Positions 28,538 through 40,663 of a stretch of DNA of 64,000 nt are shown here, one piece after another; the stretch's first letter is position 1; the number at the start of each line of letters is the position of its first letter. Source of the stretch: Paramarasmius palmivorus (lineage: Eukaryota > Basidiomycota > Agaricomycetes > Agaricales > Marasmiaceae). Location: positions 1 to 64,000 of the forward strand of contig JAYKXP010000065.1 in the NCBI GenBank assembly GCA_037176845.1, written 5' to 3'. Made by a program: the position numbers and the translations under genes. The notes under the pieces are model-generated. The model was given only the letters and a program-made list of their open reading frames with translations, was not told the origin of the DNA and did no database searches.

Positions 28538-30688
28538 TCATAAATCTGTGCCTCTCCCTTTTCTTCTTCTGCAATTAAGGCATGAGCAGGTATACTTGAT
28601 ATCGGAGAAGGCTCGAAACCAACCTTGATCTTCCGCCTGATGGCTCTCTGATGCCTCCGCTTGCCTAGGCCATGGTTCGTTGACAATCTCGTACTCGGGA
28701 TAATCCATGTATCGAGCATAGTCGGCAGTGGAGGGATCGTAGCCTTGGACAATTTGCCAGTCACGGAGGGCTTTGCAAATGTGTGGAGGTAGGGAATGCA
28801 AACACACAATTCTAAGGGCGCCATCAGGATAAGTGGGGGAAAGACATGGTTTGAATCTTGGAATGCCCCATTCCTCTAATTCGTCATCTGACATTTGCGA
28901 CTGGCCAGTCTCGTCGAGAGACCAGAAATGAGTGGGAACATCTCCATCGAGCCAATGCTTGAGCTCTGATATACACATAGGAGGCGGATAAAGGAAGAGG
29001 TAGATTAGAGGGAGTTCTTTGGCATCACAGAGCCGGAAAAACGCTGCGAGTCCATCATATTGACGTGAAATCTGTGACATTCTCAGTCCCGGCGAAGGTG
29101 GTTTAATGGTGACTACTGATGGATTAATGTCAATTGCATACGTGAAAGGCAAGAGCATACAAAATCTCCCCTCAGTTTCTGACATCTTGAGAGTATCGCT
29201 GAACCGAGGGACTTGTGATATCCAATCTCTCTCGAATTCAATCGATTCGAAACGGAACTCCAAATCGAGGGTGTTAGCGTCGAGTTTACACCAAGTCAAA
29301 GAAAAAAAGTGGCTGAAAATGTCTGTACCGGCTTCCAGCTTGAAGCTTCGTGCATGGTCAACAATATGGTGGAGAGGAAAGCCACTGCTATGCTCACCGT
29401 GTTAAACCATTTATGAGCAATACGTCATTGCCTCCAATCCCAATACCGCTTCCACCAGGGTACATATTCCACAACATCCATTGACCGCTGATCTCCGGCG
29501 ATCTCGCAACAGCCCCTCTCGTAGGGGAATAAACCGTATCAAAACGTAGACTCCCTATGAGGTCCGTAGGAAACTGACGGTCGGTGTCCTGCCACACGTA
29601 TTCAAGATAAGGATACTCTGATTTCCACTCGAACCGATGACAGTCCTCGGATGAAAGATCTCCTGCCACGTCCGGGAGTAAGTCGAGACGTATGGCCTCC
29701 CACTGCCACCGTGCCCATTCCAGAATATATTCGTTGAGTGCTTTCGATTTCAACTTGGATAAGAAGCGGAAGGATGTGTCGCTCTCCAGCATTTCTCTGG
29801 ACGAAGGAACAAGAATTTTTTCATGTACAGGCATGTAATTGCGGCCAGGGAATGTCATTGGACCAACCGGACCACCGTAGAGGGTACCTGCCGAGTCCAT
29901 CCATAAACAAACGGGAGAACAGTCTTTATTTTTCTGCGGGAAAAGTCATGACACGAGCGATTAAAAGGACATCTTTGAGTTAGACTTACTGATAAATAAG
30001 CGAGGTAGATGTCTCCCCAAAATGAGCTCTTGTAGAAATGTTCCAGGGGTATCAGTTCTATAAGCCTGGGTCATTAAAATCAATGAAGGTGAACAGGTGT
30101 AAAGCTGACCATGGTGGAAGATTAACATCGGGATCTTTGAGCTATTAAGACCAAAGAGCTGCAGCGAGTCCATAGTCCTGAACACTCTTCAGTCAAAAAA
30201 CTGCTTCGATGAACGTAGGTACGCACCTATTGCGTGAAAATTCTCGAAAATCATCCTCCCAAAAGCTATGGGCATCGTCGTCCTCGTAAATGAATGCAGT
30301 GAACTTCTGAGTCTGACTGGAGGGCCGGTCGGAGTGTAACTCGATAGCGCATATCCTTCTTTTGGTTTTACGAAGTGTTCGTCCTGCAACCCAGTGTCCA
30401 TCTCCCCGTGATTCCCATTCCCACTCTTTTAGCTCTTCTGAATGTATGTCCTTCACAGTGACGATATCTCCACGTTTCACGTATTCAAACTAAAAGGTAT
30501 GTGCTGGATTAGTGCAAGATCAGCCTCGACGGAACAAAGTTGCCTACCTCATCATATTCATCCCGTTTTGAGCGTTTAGTCGCCCGACTGATGATGATCG
30601 TCTTGGTGTGGTTGATTTGATTCCCTCGTACATTGTTCAGCGTAGCTTTGCCTCGGATGGAAACTTTGGAAGAACTCCTGATACTCAT
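28538..30688 (-). CDS. Expanded agaricomycete orphan family, tandem copy 1
   Basis: Six exons on the minus strand (30548-30688, 30227-30489, 30110-30177, 29990-30057, 29398-29933, 28538-29345) total 1,884 nt, encoding 627 residues. The N-terminus is MSIRSSSKVSIRG followed by RGNQINH. Conserved-looking blocks follow: YVKRGDIVTVKDI, FYKSSFWGDIYLAYLS, LWMDSAGTLYGGPVGP and PPHICKALRDWQIVQGYDPS. From memory this is an uncharacterised family expanded in agaricomycetes; no catalytic motif is recognised. Compared with copy 2, small indels near 28,605-28,615 (net 2 nt fewer) shift the frame, so the C-terminus ends in a Cys/Arg-rich tail (CLNCRRRKGRGTDL). The original ending (EAIPGSGISAFGF) is still readable out of frame down to 28,483. 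Confidence 0.7.
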
Positions 30689-30954
30689 TTGAGGAGGAAA
30701 GTTGTGAGTGGTGGTGCAGGAGATGCGGTGACCATGAGGCGAGGGAAGGAAGACCTGCGGAGAAGAGCTGGAGAAGTAGAGCGGAGAAGACCGTTGACAT
30801 TCTGCCCGTCACCAGTCACTAGCTGTCAGTCTGAGTGTATTCCTACCCTGGGCCTCATCAGGTAAAAACTGTTTCATTTTATACACTACATCTATAGACA
30901 CCAATAGTATCGACTCGGAGGTTACGATTGATTATACAGCGGCAACAATTAAGA

Positions 30955-32120
30955 CTCGGTGAACCACCTCTCGTGTTTTAGATACTCTTCAAGGGCCGCC
31001 GAATCGACTCTTGCCCACGGAATGTATTCCCCCAGGCCCGATACTAGCAAAAGACGGGTCAAACTGTAAAATAGCGTCCGTTTCAGGTGTGGTCCTGCAT
31101 TGGCCAATTGTAACGGTGGCACTAGCTCTTAGCTCGGCATGAGGTTCTCGACCAGCTCCTTCCGTTTGGTGTGGACGATTATACGCTTGTGACGGCCTGG
31201 TAGTCTAGGTACCCCCAGCGCTAGAAAATGCGCCTTTTGAATGTTGCAAATGTCCATGACTAGCCCAAAGTTGATGGGAGGATAGGTGTCGGGGTAACCT
31301 GGACCACTAGCGACCAGCCCATATACGAGCTAGTCTCCTGCAAGCCGACTCAATCACTCATACGCATACGAGCTGAGCTGGTTGAAAACGGGAATGTAGT
31401 TAAAGGACGAGAGGACCAAGAACCATGGGTGGAAAAACTGTCTTGGTTTTCAGTACATCAGACCGAAGCCTATGCAAAAGAACACCCACGAAACGCGATG
31501 TCAACCTCGTGCGCACCCTCCAAACAGATGATTAAACCCTGTTGTTCTGGCAGCCTGAGATGCGTCTCTTCGCTGTTAGCACCTTTGAAGACCGCCGGAG
31601 CAGTAGTGTACGACAGTCGAGATGCCTTTGAGGGCTTCAGTGTGATTGGGAGCTCAGTGATCTTGAGTTGCGATCCGGCGTTAGCGAAGATGGTTTTGGC
31701 TTTGGACGAAGGGCTGTCTGAACTTTGACGTTCTTGGCTAGGCAATGGGGGATCCAATGAATATTGATCTTGTTGCGCTGGCGCCTTGGGATGGGCTGAA
31801 TCAACGTAGAGTGATGTGAGCATTGGTACGAGGCGTATAGAAGGAGACACGGTGCCGAAGGCCAATTGGGGTGTTGTCGAGGTTGGTTCCAGCTTGCCAT
31901 ACCACTCGAATACACGAAAGACTTGAAAGGAATTGATGAGACATAAGATGGTGTCTCTAGGCTAGGCAATATATACCAATGATTCTGAATTTCAGTACAT
32001 GTCAGATCAACAGACTGAGAGTCGCACCTGAATACGTCCAAACGTCGACCTGCCCATAACCTTGGCCTCACAGACCGCTTACCAAATGCTCCAATAATTG
32101 AAGAATCACGAGCTAATTAC
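30955..32120 (-). pseudogene. SDR/NAD-dependent epimerase pseudogene, copy 2
   Basis: This is a second relic of the gene at 43,859-45,101. Matches to its 3' end begin at 30,959 (last-exon region: cctctcgtgtt...) and at 31,150-31,330 (MIIHGDIFKW region). A 5' part at 31,470-31,865 encodes TIFANAGSQLKITELPITLK. The stretch around the glycine motif is damaged by deletion (31,741-31,800), and several frames are broken. Similarity continues into upstream promoter-like DNA to about 32,120. It is closely related to pseudogene copy 1, showing the tandem unit was duplicated after or during decay. Confidence 0.75.
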
Positions 32121-32379
32121 AAGCAAGAAGAGAGCAAAAAAGTGTTGAATGGGGCAAAAGACCATGAGCGTTGAATCCAAGTGTTGGCTGTGCCGCGAAA
32201 AAGGTTGCTCACGGTGACTCCACGCTCCAGTGTCGGCGAGACTCCAGAAAAAACATCTTCAATATCTGTATCTTAAGACAGCTTGGGATAGAACATTGCA
32301 TACATACGTATTGACAACACCATACAAATCGCTATCAAACTGGACCTATACTCGTACACATATACATGCCTATGCAATC

Positions 32380-34584
32380 CTAAAATCCAAATGCACTGAT
32401 CCCCGATCCGGGAATAGCCTCCCACCATGTCGACTCGTGAGCGGGTTCGTTTTCGTTTTCTTCCTCTACAATGCATGTGTGAATAGGCATACTCGATAAT
32501 GGGGACAAGCTCGAAGACCAACCTTGATCTTCTTCCTGATAGCTTTCTGATGTCTTCCCTAGCTCAGCCCACGGCTCGTCGACAATTTCATACTCGGGAC
32601 AATCCATGTATTGAGCATAATCGGCGGTGGAGGGATCATAGCCTTGGACAATTTGCCAGTCACGGAGGGCTTTGCAAATGTGTGGAGGTAGGGAATGCAA
32701 ACGCATAATTCTAAGGGAGTCATCAGGATAAGTGGGGGAAAGACATGGCTCGAAATTTGGAATGCCCCATTCCTCCAATTCGTCATCTGTCATTTGCGAC
32801 TGGCCCGTCTCATCGAGAGACCAGAAATGAGTGGGAATATCTCCATCGAGCCAATGCTTGAGCTCTGATATACACATAGGAGGCGGATAAAGGAAGAGGT
32901 AGATTAGATGGAGTTCTTTGGCATCACAGAGCCGGAAAAACGCTGCGAGTCCGTCATATTGACGCGAAGCCTGCGAGATTCTCAGACCCGGCGAAGGTGG
33001 TTGAATGGTGACTAAGGATGGATTAATATTTATTGCATACGTGAAAGGCAAGGGCGTACAAAATCTCTCCTCAGTTTCTGACATCTTGAGAGTATCGCTG
33101 AACCTAGGGACTTGTGATATCCAATCTCTCTCGAATTCAATCGATTCGAAACAGAACTCCAATTTGAGAGTGCTTTCTTTGGCTTCAAATTTACACCAAG
33201 TTAGAAAACTGAAAAAGTCTGGACAGGCTTTCAGCTTGAAGCTGCATGCATCATAAAAATACAGTTGAAGGGAAAGCCACTACTTTGCTCACCATGTTAG
33301 TTCATCTATGAACAATATCTCCGAGACACTGCCTCCAATACCAACACCGCCTCCACCAGGGTACATATTCCACAACATCCATTGACCGTTGATATACGGC
33401 GATCTCGCAACAGCCCCCCTTGTAGGGGAATAAACCGTATCGAAACATAGATCTCCTACGAGGTCCATAGGAAACTGACGGCCAGTGTCCTTCCACACGT
33501 GTTCAAGATAAGGATACTCTGTTTTCCACTCGAACCGATGACAGTCCTCGGATGAAAGATCTCCTGCCACGTCCGGGAGTAAGTCGTTGAGATGTATGGC
33601 CTCCCATTGCCACCGTGCCCATTCCAGGACATATTCGTTGAGTGCCTCTGATTTAAATTTGGATAAGAAGCGAAAGGATGCATCGCTCTCCAACATTTCC
33701 CTGGACGAAGGAACAATAATTGTTTCTTGCGCAGGTGTAAAACTGCGATAAGGTATTGGACCAATCGGACCGCGGTAGAGGGCACCTGTTGAGTCCATCC
33801 ATAAACAAAAGGGCGAACAGTCTTTGCTTCTCTACGGGAAAAGATAGCACTCGAGCGATAAACATCTTTGAATTAGACTTACCGATAAGTATGCGAGGTA
33901 AATATCACCCCAAAATGTGCTCTTGTAGGAATGTTCCAGGGGTATTAGTTCTATAAATAATAAGCTTAGGTCATTAAAATCAAGGAAGGTGGTGTAAAAT
34001 GCTAACCATGGTGAAAGATTAACATTGGGATCTTTGAGCGATTAAGACCAAAGAGCTGCAGCGAGCCCGTAATCCTGAACACTCTTCAGTCAAAAAACTG
34101 CTTCGATGAACGTAGGTACGCACCAATTGCGCGAGAATTCTTGAAAAACATCCTCCCAGAAACTGTGAGCGTCGTCGTCCTCATAAATGAAGGCGGTAAA
34201 TTTATGAGTCTGACTGGATAGTCGGTCGGGTTGTAACTCGATAGCGCATATCCTTCTTTTGGTTTTACGAAGTATTCGTCCTGCAACCCAATGCCCTTCT
34301 CCACGTGGTTCCCATTCCCGTTCTTCTAGCTCTCTTGAATGTATCTCCTTTATGGTGACGATACGTCCTCGTTTCACGTATTCGAACTAGGAGGTATATG
34401 GTCGATTAGCGCAAGAGTGTCCTCGATGAAACAACAAACTCACCTCATCGTATTCATCTTGCTCCGTCGCCCGACCAACAACATTCGTAATAATGGTCTT
34501 GCTATGGTTGATTTGATTCCCTCGTACATTATTCAGCCTAGCTTTGCCTCGAATCGATACTTTCGAAGAATTCCTGATACTCAT
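32380..34584 (-). CDS. Expanded agaricomycete orphan family, tandem copy 2
   Basis: Six exons (34444-34584, 34124-34386, 34007-34074, 33883-33950, 33293-33831, 32380-33241) total 1,941 nt, encoding 646 residues. Exons 1 to 4 have exactly the same lengths as in copy 1 (141, 263, 68, 68 nt), and all splice sites are conserved. The protein starts MSIRNSSKVSIRG and ends WWEAIPGSGISAFGF, so this copy keeps the full C-terminus. Like copy 1, it contains WARWQWEAI, PSSREMLESD and PPPMCISELKHWLDGD blocks but no recognised domain. The function is unknown. Introns 3 and 4 differ slightly in length from copy 1, which helps confirm the exon boundaries. Confidence 0.75.
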
Positions 34585-34837
34585 TTGAGGAGGAGGAGAG
34601 GTATGGGTGGGGGTGCAAGAGCTGCGGTGACCATGAGGTGATGAGAGAAGACCTGCGGAGAAGACGGTTTAGGTTCTGCCCTGTTCTGCCTGTCACTAGT
34701 GTCAGACCATGTCACCAGTCACTCGGACCCTCAGTAAAGGTCGTGAGAACACAACATTACGAGTAAATCTATTGTCGTTTCAGATATTACGACCAATTAT
34801 ACATTGGCAACAATTAGGACTTGAAAGCTGGAAAGCT

Positions 34838-34900
34838 TGAACCTCCTCTCACGTTCTGAACATACTTCAAGGGCTGCCGAAATCGACTCTTGCGACAGTG
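34838..34900 (-). pseudogene. Terminal fragment of a third SDR pseudogene copy
   Basis: About 60 bp (gaacctcctctcacgttctg...) match 30,959-31,020 and the last exon of the intact SDR gene near 43,865-43,925. The fragment lies at the same position relative to unit 2 as pseudogene copy 2 does to unit 1, marking the start of a truncated third tandem unit. Confidence 0.65.
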
Positions 34901-36149
34901 CACTCCTTCGGTACCAAGCAATCAGGTCATACAGTTGGGGGGAAGGCAAGCTTCAAGAACGTACCCATCATATAGCACAGCCCATGAGTACCCAAACCCC
35001 GCCGATAATCGTTAACCCCATCTTCCTCGTGAACAGGCGACTACACCTGTCCCCGAAGGTTTGACCCAGATTCTTCCAATGATATTGCGTGCATCTGAGC
35101 GGACCTGAACCTAGGTCAAGGGTCAACGAGGCAACCAAACTAGGATCACGGGGAACGTACCCAGTGGCAAAGAATGTCCATATTGATAGGCATCCTGATC
35201 CTACTTTTGAATCCCGACGCGTTCTCAGTAAAGCAATCGAGCGCTCGTGGCTTTGATCCTTTTATTAAGGATCATTTGGCTTGCGCCAACGTCTGCGAGA
35301 AGCGTGTTATCGGGTTCGGATGTCCGGGATTGGGCTATCTCCAATATCTAGGTGGGAGTTGATTAGACCATGGGCTTGAGTTGAAGGTAATGGTTTCCCT
35401 GCCTTTCAACACGACATCGCGACCGTTTTGGGTGACACGGTGAATGACGAGCTTTTCTGATACATGACCATGTCTGTACATCATCTTAGTTCAACTCTGC
35501 GCTAAAAACAATGCTTACATTCAACACTTTGGACACTTACCAGAGGTACCCCGTCCTATAACCACCGCTTTCTTCCCAATGAATTCGGATCCACCGTGAA
35601 CGAAACTTGACGAATGCAGAATCTCTCCTCGGAAGGTATCCTATGGTAACGCGTAAGCCAGTGACTTGAAAGCGAATTCAGACGGACCGTACCAGGATAA
35701 CGAGGCATGTTAATCATCCCCGGATAAACCAGCCGCGAATGTAAGATGCTTGACATTCTTGAATACTCGAAGGGTTCCGTCTGCACATCATATGGTAACG
35801 GCTCATGCCTTCGCGGCTGTACGAGGTGGTGGTTGCTAAGTCCAAATATCAAGATCCAAGGCATCGGCGTAGGTTTTCTAGCCAGTTTGCGAGCTGTTAT
35901 GGTACATTAGATCAAAAAGTGAGGTTAAAATGGGTGGGGTGTTGTACCTTCGGCGCTGGGTTATATCTAGGCTACGTTGCTGGAAACCTGTGACTGGCAT
36001 ATTCATGACGCATTGAGCTGAGAAGACAAGAGAGACAGACGGTAGATATGTGAAATTGTGGATTCCTACGCAAGGATATATTGAGTCTCGGAGAGTTCGA
36101 GGAGCGAAGACAACTTACAACAGGGACAATGCAAACGTACCCTTCGTAT
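34901..36149. other. Gene-poor tract with unassigned weak frames
   Basis: No intact gene is seen. A minus-strand frame at 35,556-35,864 has some protein character but no recognisable motif. It may be a decayed downstream part of the monooxygenase relic that follows. Confidence 0.5.
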
Positions 36150-36330
36150 CTAGTCACTATTCCCCCAATCATCTCCTATCCGAGACTTCTTCTCCACAAC
36201 CAGATTCTCGACCCCTGGCATCTTCAGCCGAGCGGCAGCTTGCAATCCATCCTGCCCAGCACTAATGATACGGACCGTTGGCTGGTTATCATGCGAGGTC
36301 GGGGAATGGGCGTTGGAAAACCAGGTCAGA
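36150..36330 (-). pseudogene. Flavin-dependent monooxygenase relic (FAD-binding fragment)
   Basis: One segment encodes IISAGQDGLQAAARLKM followed by GVENLVVEKKSRIGDDW, clearly derived from the N-terminal FAD-binding region of a flavin monooxygenase. Family members read IIGGGQAGL.AAARLK and LVVEKN.RIGDNWR. Two glycines of the GxGxxG loop are lost (now S-A-G-Q-D-G), and a TAG follows soon after. The rest of the enzyme is not recognisable. Confidence 0.65.
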
Positions 36331-37747
36331 ATCTTCATGGAGGTTGAAATTTTTCAGTTTGGATGTCACTCGACATCGAGGGGTAGTCGGGCACCTAGGT
36401 GGTCCAAAGTAGGTAGAGAGTGCCGGGACAATATCGATAATCGAAGTATCTTTCAACGTCCTCGGTAAAGGGATTGGTCTCGCTGCGAGCAATTCGGTCA
36501 GATTCACAATCGCTCGCAACACAAGGGTCAACAATTTACCATTGGAATCGCATCATTCGGCTGAAATTCGTGTCGAATCAATGTAGATGTAGCATGGAGA
36601 CGCGTCGAGAGCATGCGGAAGTGGAAGGAGAAGGAAAAGCTCAAGAGAAAATCAGGCTGCTGCAAAGGAAAAACCTCGGAGAAAACCGACGAGCGCACGA
36701 ATACTCAAAGTATGAGGTCACCAGGTTCTTGTTCCCCTCCACGACAGCCCCTTCTGCCAAAGGTCATTGAAATACAAGGAATACAGAACGTAAAGGCATG
36801 TTTCTCAAATTACTTTCTGAATCGTTACTTGTAACCCCGGCCGAGCTTGTACCTCGGTGTTGAATATCGTCGGTGCGTTTTATGATATTTGTTGTGCGGC
36901 AGAAGTATGGCTAACAATGGAATTTTTAGGCGATACGTTCCCTTCGTAGCACTACAACCATACCTTCGGACTTCATCGCGTTAAAAGCGCTATCGAAAGA
37001 GGAATGGTCTTTGGATCTTTTAAGACTGATTCTGACTTCGACCAGTATTGGATATTCCTTTGTATCTACCTGCGCATCTCCCAGTACTTACAACTCTACC
37101 ACACTACCTCGCTCTGAATCGCAACTTTCAGTCCCACCAAGGGACACTACTAGTACTCTTGTGGGCACAAAAGCCAGCCAAGGTACCAGTACCGCAACAC
37201 CTGTTGATGAAGGGGCTTGTTCGGTGCTTGTGATGTACGGATGCATCCATCGTGCTATTGTCTTTTATGGGCGCAAATGAAAGGATCCGATCTGTCTTTT
37301 AAGCGCCTATACGAAGTGTTCTTCCACCGCCGATACCTGTCAATTCCATGTGCATCTACATGCTCGTGCTCGAAGACTCCGCCTCTCCAGTGCTCTCTAC
37401 AGCGCAGATATTCTTTTCAGACGGCGCGGAAACAGTATAGCTCGGGTCCAGCTGATGCTAATATGCTCAATGGATCACAAATCACGCACGCTACGAAAAC
37501 CACGGCAATTCCATGATGCTTGTTTCCACCTTGAATCCGACACTACTTATCAGTCACTTTCCCACTAGGGATACCGATAAGCAGGCAGCAGCTTTCAGCA
37601 TGTTCTTAGGTGAAGGATAGCAATATAGTATTGCTTTAACGTGGACTTCACGTTTCATTCCGGATGTCAATCCTCGAACCACCCGCGATCTTCAAATCCC
37701 GGTCGACACGCGGAAACAATGTTGTCTCCAGTGCAAGGTGGGCAACA
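36331..37747. other. Intergenic tract, no supported gene
   Basis: Short overlapping frames occur at 36,474-36,830 (Lys/Glu-rich) and 37,011-37,570 (Ser/Thr-rich), but none has a consistent frame, splice pattern or recognisable motif. Some may be decayed exons. Confidence 0.5.
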
Positions 37748-37754
37748 TATAAAG
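37748..37754 (+). promoter_or_regulatory. TATA-like box for the small Cys-run gene
   Basis: The sequence tataaag lies 53 bp upstream of the ATG at 37,801, a plausible fungal core-promoter spacing. Confidence 0.45.
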
Positions 37755-37800
37755 GACATCGTCCCCATAAGCCAGGACATACAGACCTAATCTCTCAGCC

Positions 37801-38085
37801 ATGGTTTCTTCATCCCCGAACATGTTTTCGGGTGCCCATGGCACCAGCTTCTCCGACAGTACCTTGAATAACGTCGGTGGTCACCAATACAACGACGCGG
37901 GGAACAACTACGCAGAACACAACTATGGCCGCAATCCTATCACGGGAATGTTTCGATGGATGTACAAATATTGCTGTTGCTGCTGCTACTGGTTCACGGA
38001 GCCTATCATGAACAGGATTAGCAGGGACACCCGCGAGCAGAAGATGAAGAGAAACGCAGGCAGACAGGGACACCAAAATGTCTAG
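37801..38085 (+). CDS. Small protein with cysteine run (94 aa)
   Basis: A single exon encodes 94 residues. The N-terminus (MFSGAHGTSFSDSTLNNVGG, starting eight residues in) strongly resembles the short segment M..f.ga....i.ggtFn.v.gn.yn that precedes larger proteins in many agaricomycete NLR-like and orphan families (recollection). The middle has a run YKYCCCCCYWF that could be palmitoylated or membrane-associated. The C-terminus is strongly basic (REQKMKRNAGRQ). A TATA-like box lies upstream. It could be a genuine small protein or a truncated member of the larger family. Confidence 0.55.
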   Translation: MVSSSPNMFSGAHGTSFSDSTLNNVGGHQYNDAGNNYAEHNYGRNPITGMFRWMYKYCCCCCYWFTEPIMNRISRDTREQKMKRNAGRQGHQNV

Positions 38086-38665
38086 TCTAGGGCTAGTATG
38101 ATATGAGGTGCGGTTGGATCCCTGTCATTAGAAACGTATACGGTATAGCTGATACTACTCGCAGCATGATCTGGTTTTTCTTGGGGGTTACTTGAGGATT
38201 ATGGTTTCTTTCTCTATGTTGTACATGCATTATGCTGGTCTCCGGTCAAATATGTATTCTGATTGTTGTATTACGATATCCCAAAGACGCCTCAGAGACG
38301 TCTTGTCCAAGTGTGAAAGTCTGTTCTGAATCATCGTTTGACTGAACGGTATATCACATTGTGGGGGTACGACGTGGACACGAAAACGAATGCGTAGATG
38401 AGCCGTCCAGGGATGATACAAATACGGATGATGCGCACAGTCGCAGCGGACAGAAGCGTGGTTGATGTTTGTAAAAATCTTGTCTGCGGAAGATGATATG
38501 AAGTTGAGTAGCCCGCCCTAGAGCTCCTTCTCGAAAACCATAGCTATAGCGCATGACCATCTAACCCTGTCAAGCCAACACCATGCTCGGCGGATCCTTG
38601 CTGGTACACCCTGTCATGCCCTTTTTCTAAACCAAGCCCAATAGCCGGGATTCTTCCCAATATTT
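38086..38665. other. Intergenic tract, nothing recognised
   Basis: It lies between the 3' ends of the small Cys-run gene (plus) and the RNA polymerase subunit gene (minus). No coding, RNA or repeat signal is seen beyond presumed 3' untranslated sequence. Confidence 0.5.
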
Positions 38666-38984
38666 TCATCGTGCTTCAAATTGAACCACTGTGAAAAACT
38701 TATCAATATTTATCCCGACCAAAGAAAAAACAACGCACTCCTCCTCGTTCGTTTCTTATACATGATCCGATGCCCGCATTCTCGACAACGAATAGGTTCA
38801 CGAGGCCTGATCTCGTTTTTTGCACCGCAGTCTGTGAGGTGATGCGATTAGTCTCGGTCAGCTTGAAAGAGAAAAAAGGACCTGGAGACGTACCTGCGCA
38901 GAGATACTCCATTTCTTGACGAGGCGGTGGTTGCATGAACCCTCCGGAATTCCCTGTTTGGTTGTAGCTTTGCTGTTGGTCCAT
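38666..38984 (-). CDS. rpc10: RNA polymerases I, II and III subunit RPABC4 (Rpb12/Rpc10)
   Basis: Three exons (38894-38984, 38739-38831, 38688-38666) encode 68 residues. The conserved zinc ribbon is complete: [29 protein letters not shown] and the terminal MVQFEAR, with Cys pairs C-x2-C and C-x2-C binding one zinc. This smallest common subunit sits in all three nuclear RNA polymerases (family knowledge). The 23-nt last exon, encoding only VQFEAR and the stop, is easily missed; without it the reading runs into an unrelated tail (SALFFLWSG). The N-terminus is Gln/Asn/Gly-rich and variable, as usual. The gene is divergent from the F-box gene with about 200 bp between start codons. Confidence 0.93.
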
Positions 38985-39187
38985 TGTGATGACGGTAGTA
39001 GGAGAGCTTGAAGAACACGGGCGCTAAATTCGGTTTCCAACTTGTTTTCCGCTTTCATCTTGTATTCTGACTCGATTCTGACTTGATCAAAAGTAGGTCT
39101 CTGGTAACTGGTGTGGCCCGTGTTCTCCAAGTTGAAATCTATTCTAGCTACGTTCAATCCTTGGGGTCGGGACTGCAATCCACGAAA
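38985..39187. promoter_or_regulatory. Short divergent promoter between rpc10 and the F-box gene
   Basis: Only 203 bp separate the two ATGs on opposite strands, so the 5' untranslated regions and promoters must share this interval. No TATA box is evident. Confidence 0.5.
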
Positions 39188-40663
39188 ATGTCGAGGCTCG
39201 CACCCGAACTCTTTCAATGCATCATTCAGAACCTTCATGACGACAAGCGTTCACTGAAGAACTGCTCTCTCGTCAACCGCGTGTTTCTTTCACTCGCACG
39301 TCCCCATTTCTTTTACACTATTTTTCTCTACCAAACCCGCGTCACCCGTTTTCTGGAACTTTGTGACCATCCCCTCGAGACAATCTCAGGAAGGGTGCGA
39401 ACCTTTATCTTGTCACAGAATCTAGTCGTCGGCGATGAGCCTGAAGACCAGCAAATGGAAAACTCCCCAGCCTTCAACACATTACTGACTTGGCGTTCCT
39501 CCGATGGTAAACGCACACTCGCGACGGTGTTATGCAAAGTCAGCACGCTTAGTCTCTCCTATATTGGGTATTGGACACTCGATGACGAGGCGAAGAAAAT
39601 GCTCCTAGAGGGGTTTCAGTCGGTCAAAGAGTTCAAGCTGTATTTGGCGGGTTTCGACACATACAATGAACTTTGGCCTCTGATCACCTCCTTCCGGAAC
39701 CTAGAGTCGCTAGTTCTTGGGCCTATCCAGCCAGTCAAAAACGAATCTCGTCCAAAATCATTTGAACTGATCGAGAAACGACCATTATCTAGCTCTTTAC
39801 AGAGCATCTCGCTAATTAGCGCGCAGAAACCAGAGGTCATTCAGTGGCTCACGCCATGCCGCACTTTGCGAAGCTTCCACTGCTTTTTCTACAATATAAC
39901 CAGAGACTTTACGCCTGAAAGTGCCGCAGCCATCGGCCAATCATTATCAAGTGCTGGCGGCTCTTTGGAGGAATTTTTTTGTACTATCCAGGTAGCGGAA
40001 CCATCAAGGAATCAAGGAATTGTGTTGGGTACGTCAATACGTCTCTGATTTTCTGATGCGCTATTGACCGACATCATTGCAGACGAGCGATTTCATTCTC
40101 ATATTGACCTCACGAGAAACACCAACCTTCGTACAATTAAGCTTCAGATAGGTGACTCGATGTTCCAATTGCCCTTCTTGGAGAACCTCACACAGGGCAA
40201 CACCGGCTCTGGACCTCATCTCCAAACACTCGTGATCCAAAATCTCTCCGATCTTGTCCTCGACTGGGAACGGCTGGATACGTTGCTTCAACATCCTGTC
40301 TTTTCTCGGCTTCAGGAAATCAGAGTGCACATTGCAGCCACCTACGCATTTTCGGATATTAGTGGTCTGAGCCAATCACTGATCAGAAACACGAACGTGG
40401 ACTCAGAGGCAGCACGCAACATGAAGGAAAAGATGGCAGAGTTCCGTAAAAAGCTACCAAAAACCAACAATCGTGGCATTTTGAAACTGCAGCAGGACTA
40501 TGAGTATGTCTTTTTCGTGACTTTTGGTTTCATTATGGCTTACCGAGTATGGCAGTTTTTGGGACATGATTGCACCGAGATTCTTAGGAAGGTCGTAGGT
40601 CATGAGGATGAGGTATGTTTCCGGCCTTTGAGATTTCGAAAAGAACTGACCTTCGGGTATTAG
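39188..40663 (+). CDS. F-box protein
   Basis: Two exons (39188-40028, 40083-40663) encode 473 residues. The N-terminus MSRLAPELFQCIIQNL followed by SLKNCSLVNRVFLSLARPHF is a clear F-box: L.pELf..Ii..L......L..CSLV.r.f...ar.hlf. The rest has irregular leucine-rich stretches (FRNLESLVLGPI, LRTIKLQIGD, PHLQTLVIQNLSDL), as in agaricomycete F-box proteins that use a solvent-exposed repeat to pick substrates for SCF ubiquitin ligases (family knowledge). Exon phases close, and no damage is seen. The substrate is unknown. Confidence 0.85.

Noticed and set aside
37011..37570. Ser/Thr-rich frames resembling a small secreted protein
   Set aside because: Competing frames of similar length overlap, there is no clear signal peptide or splice model, and no family is recognised.
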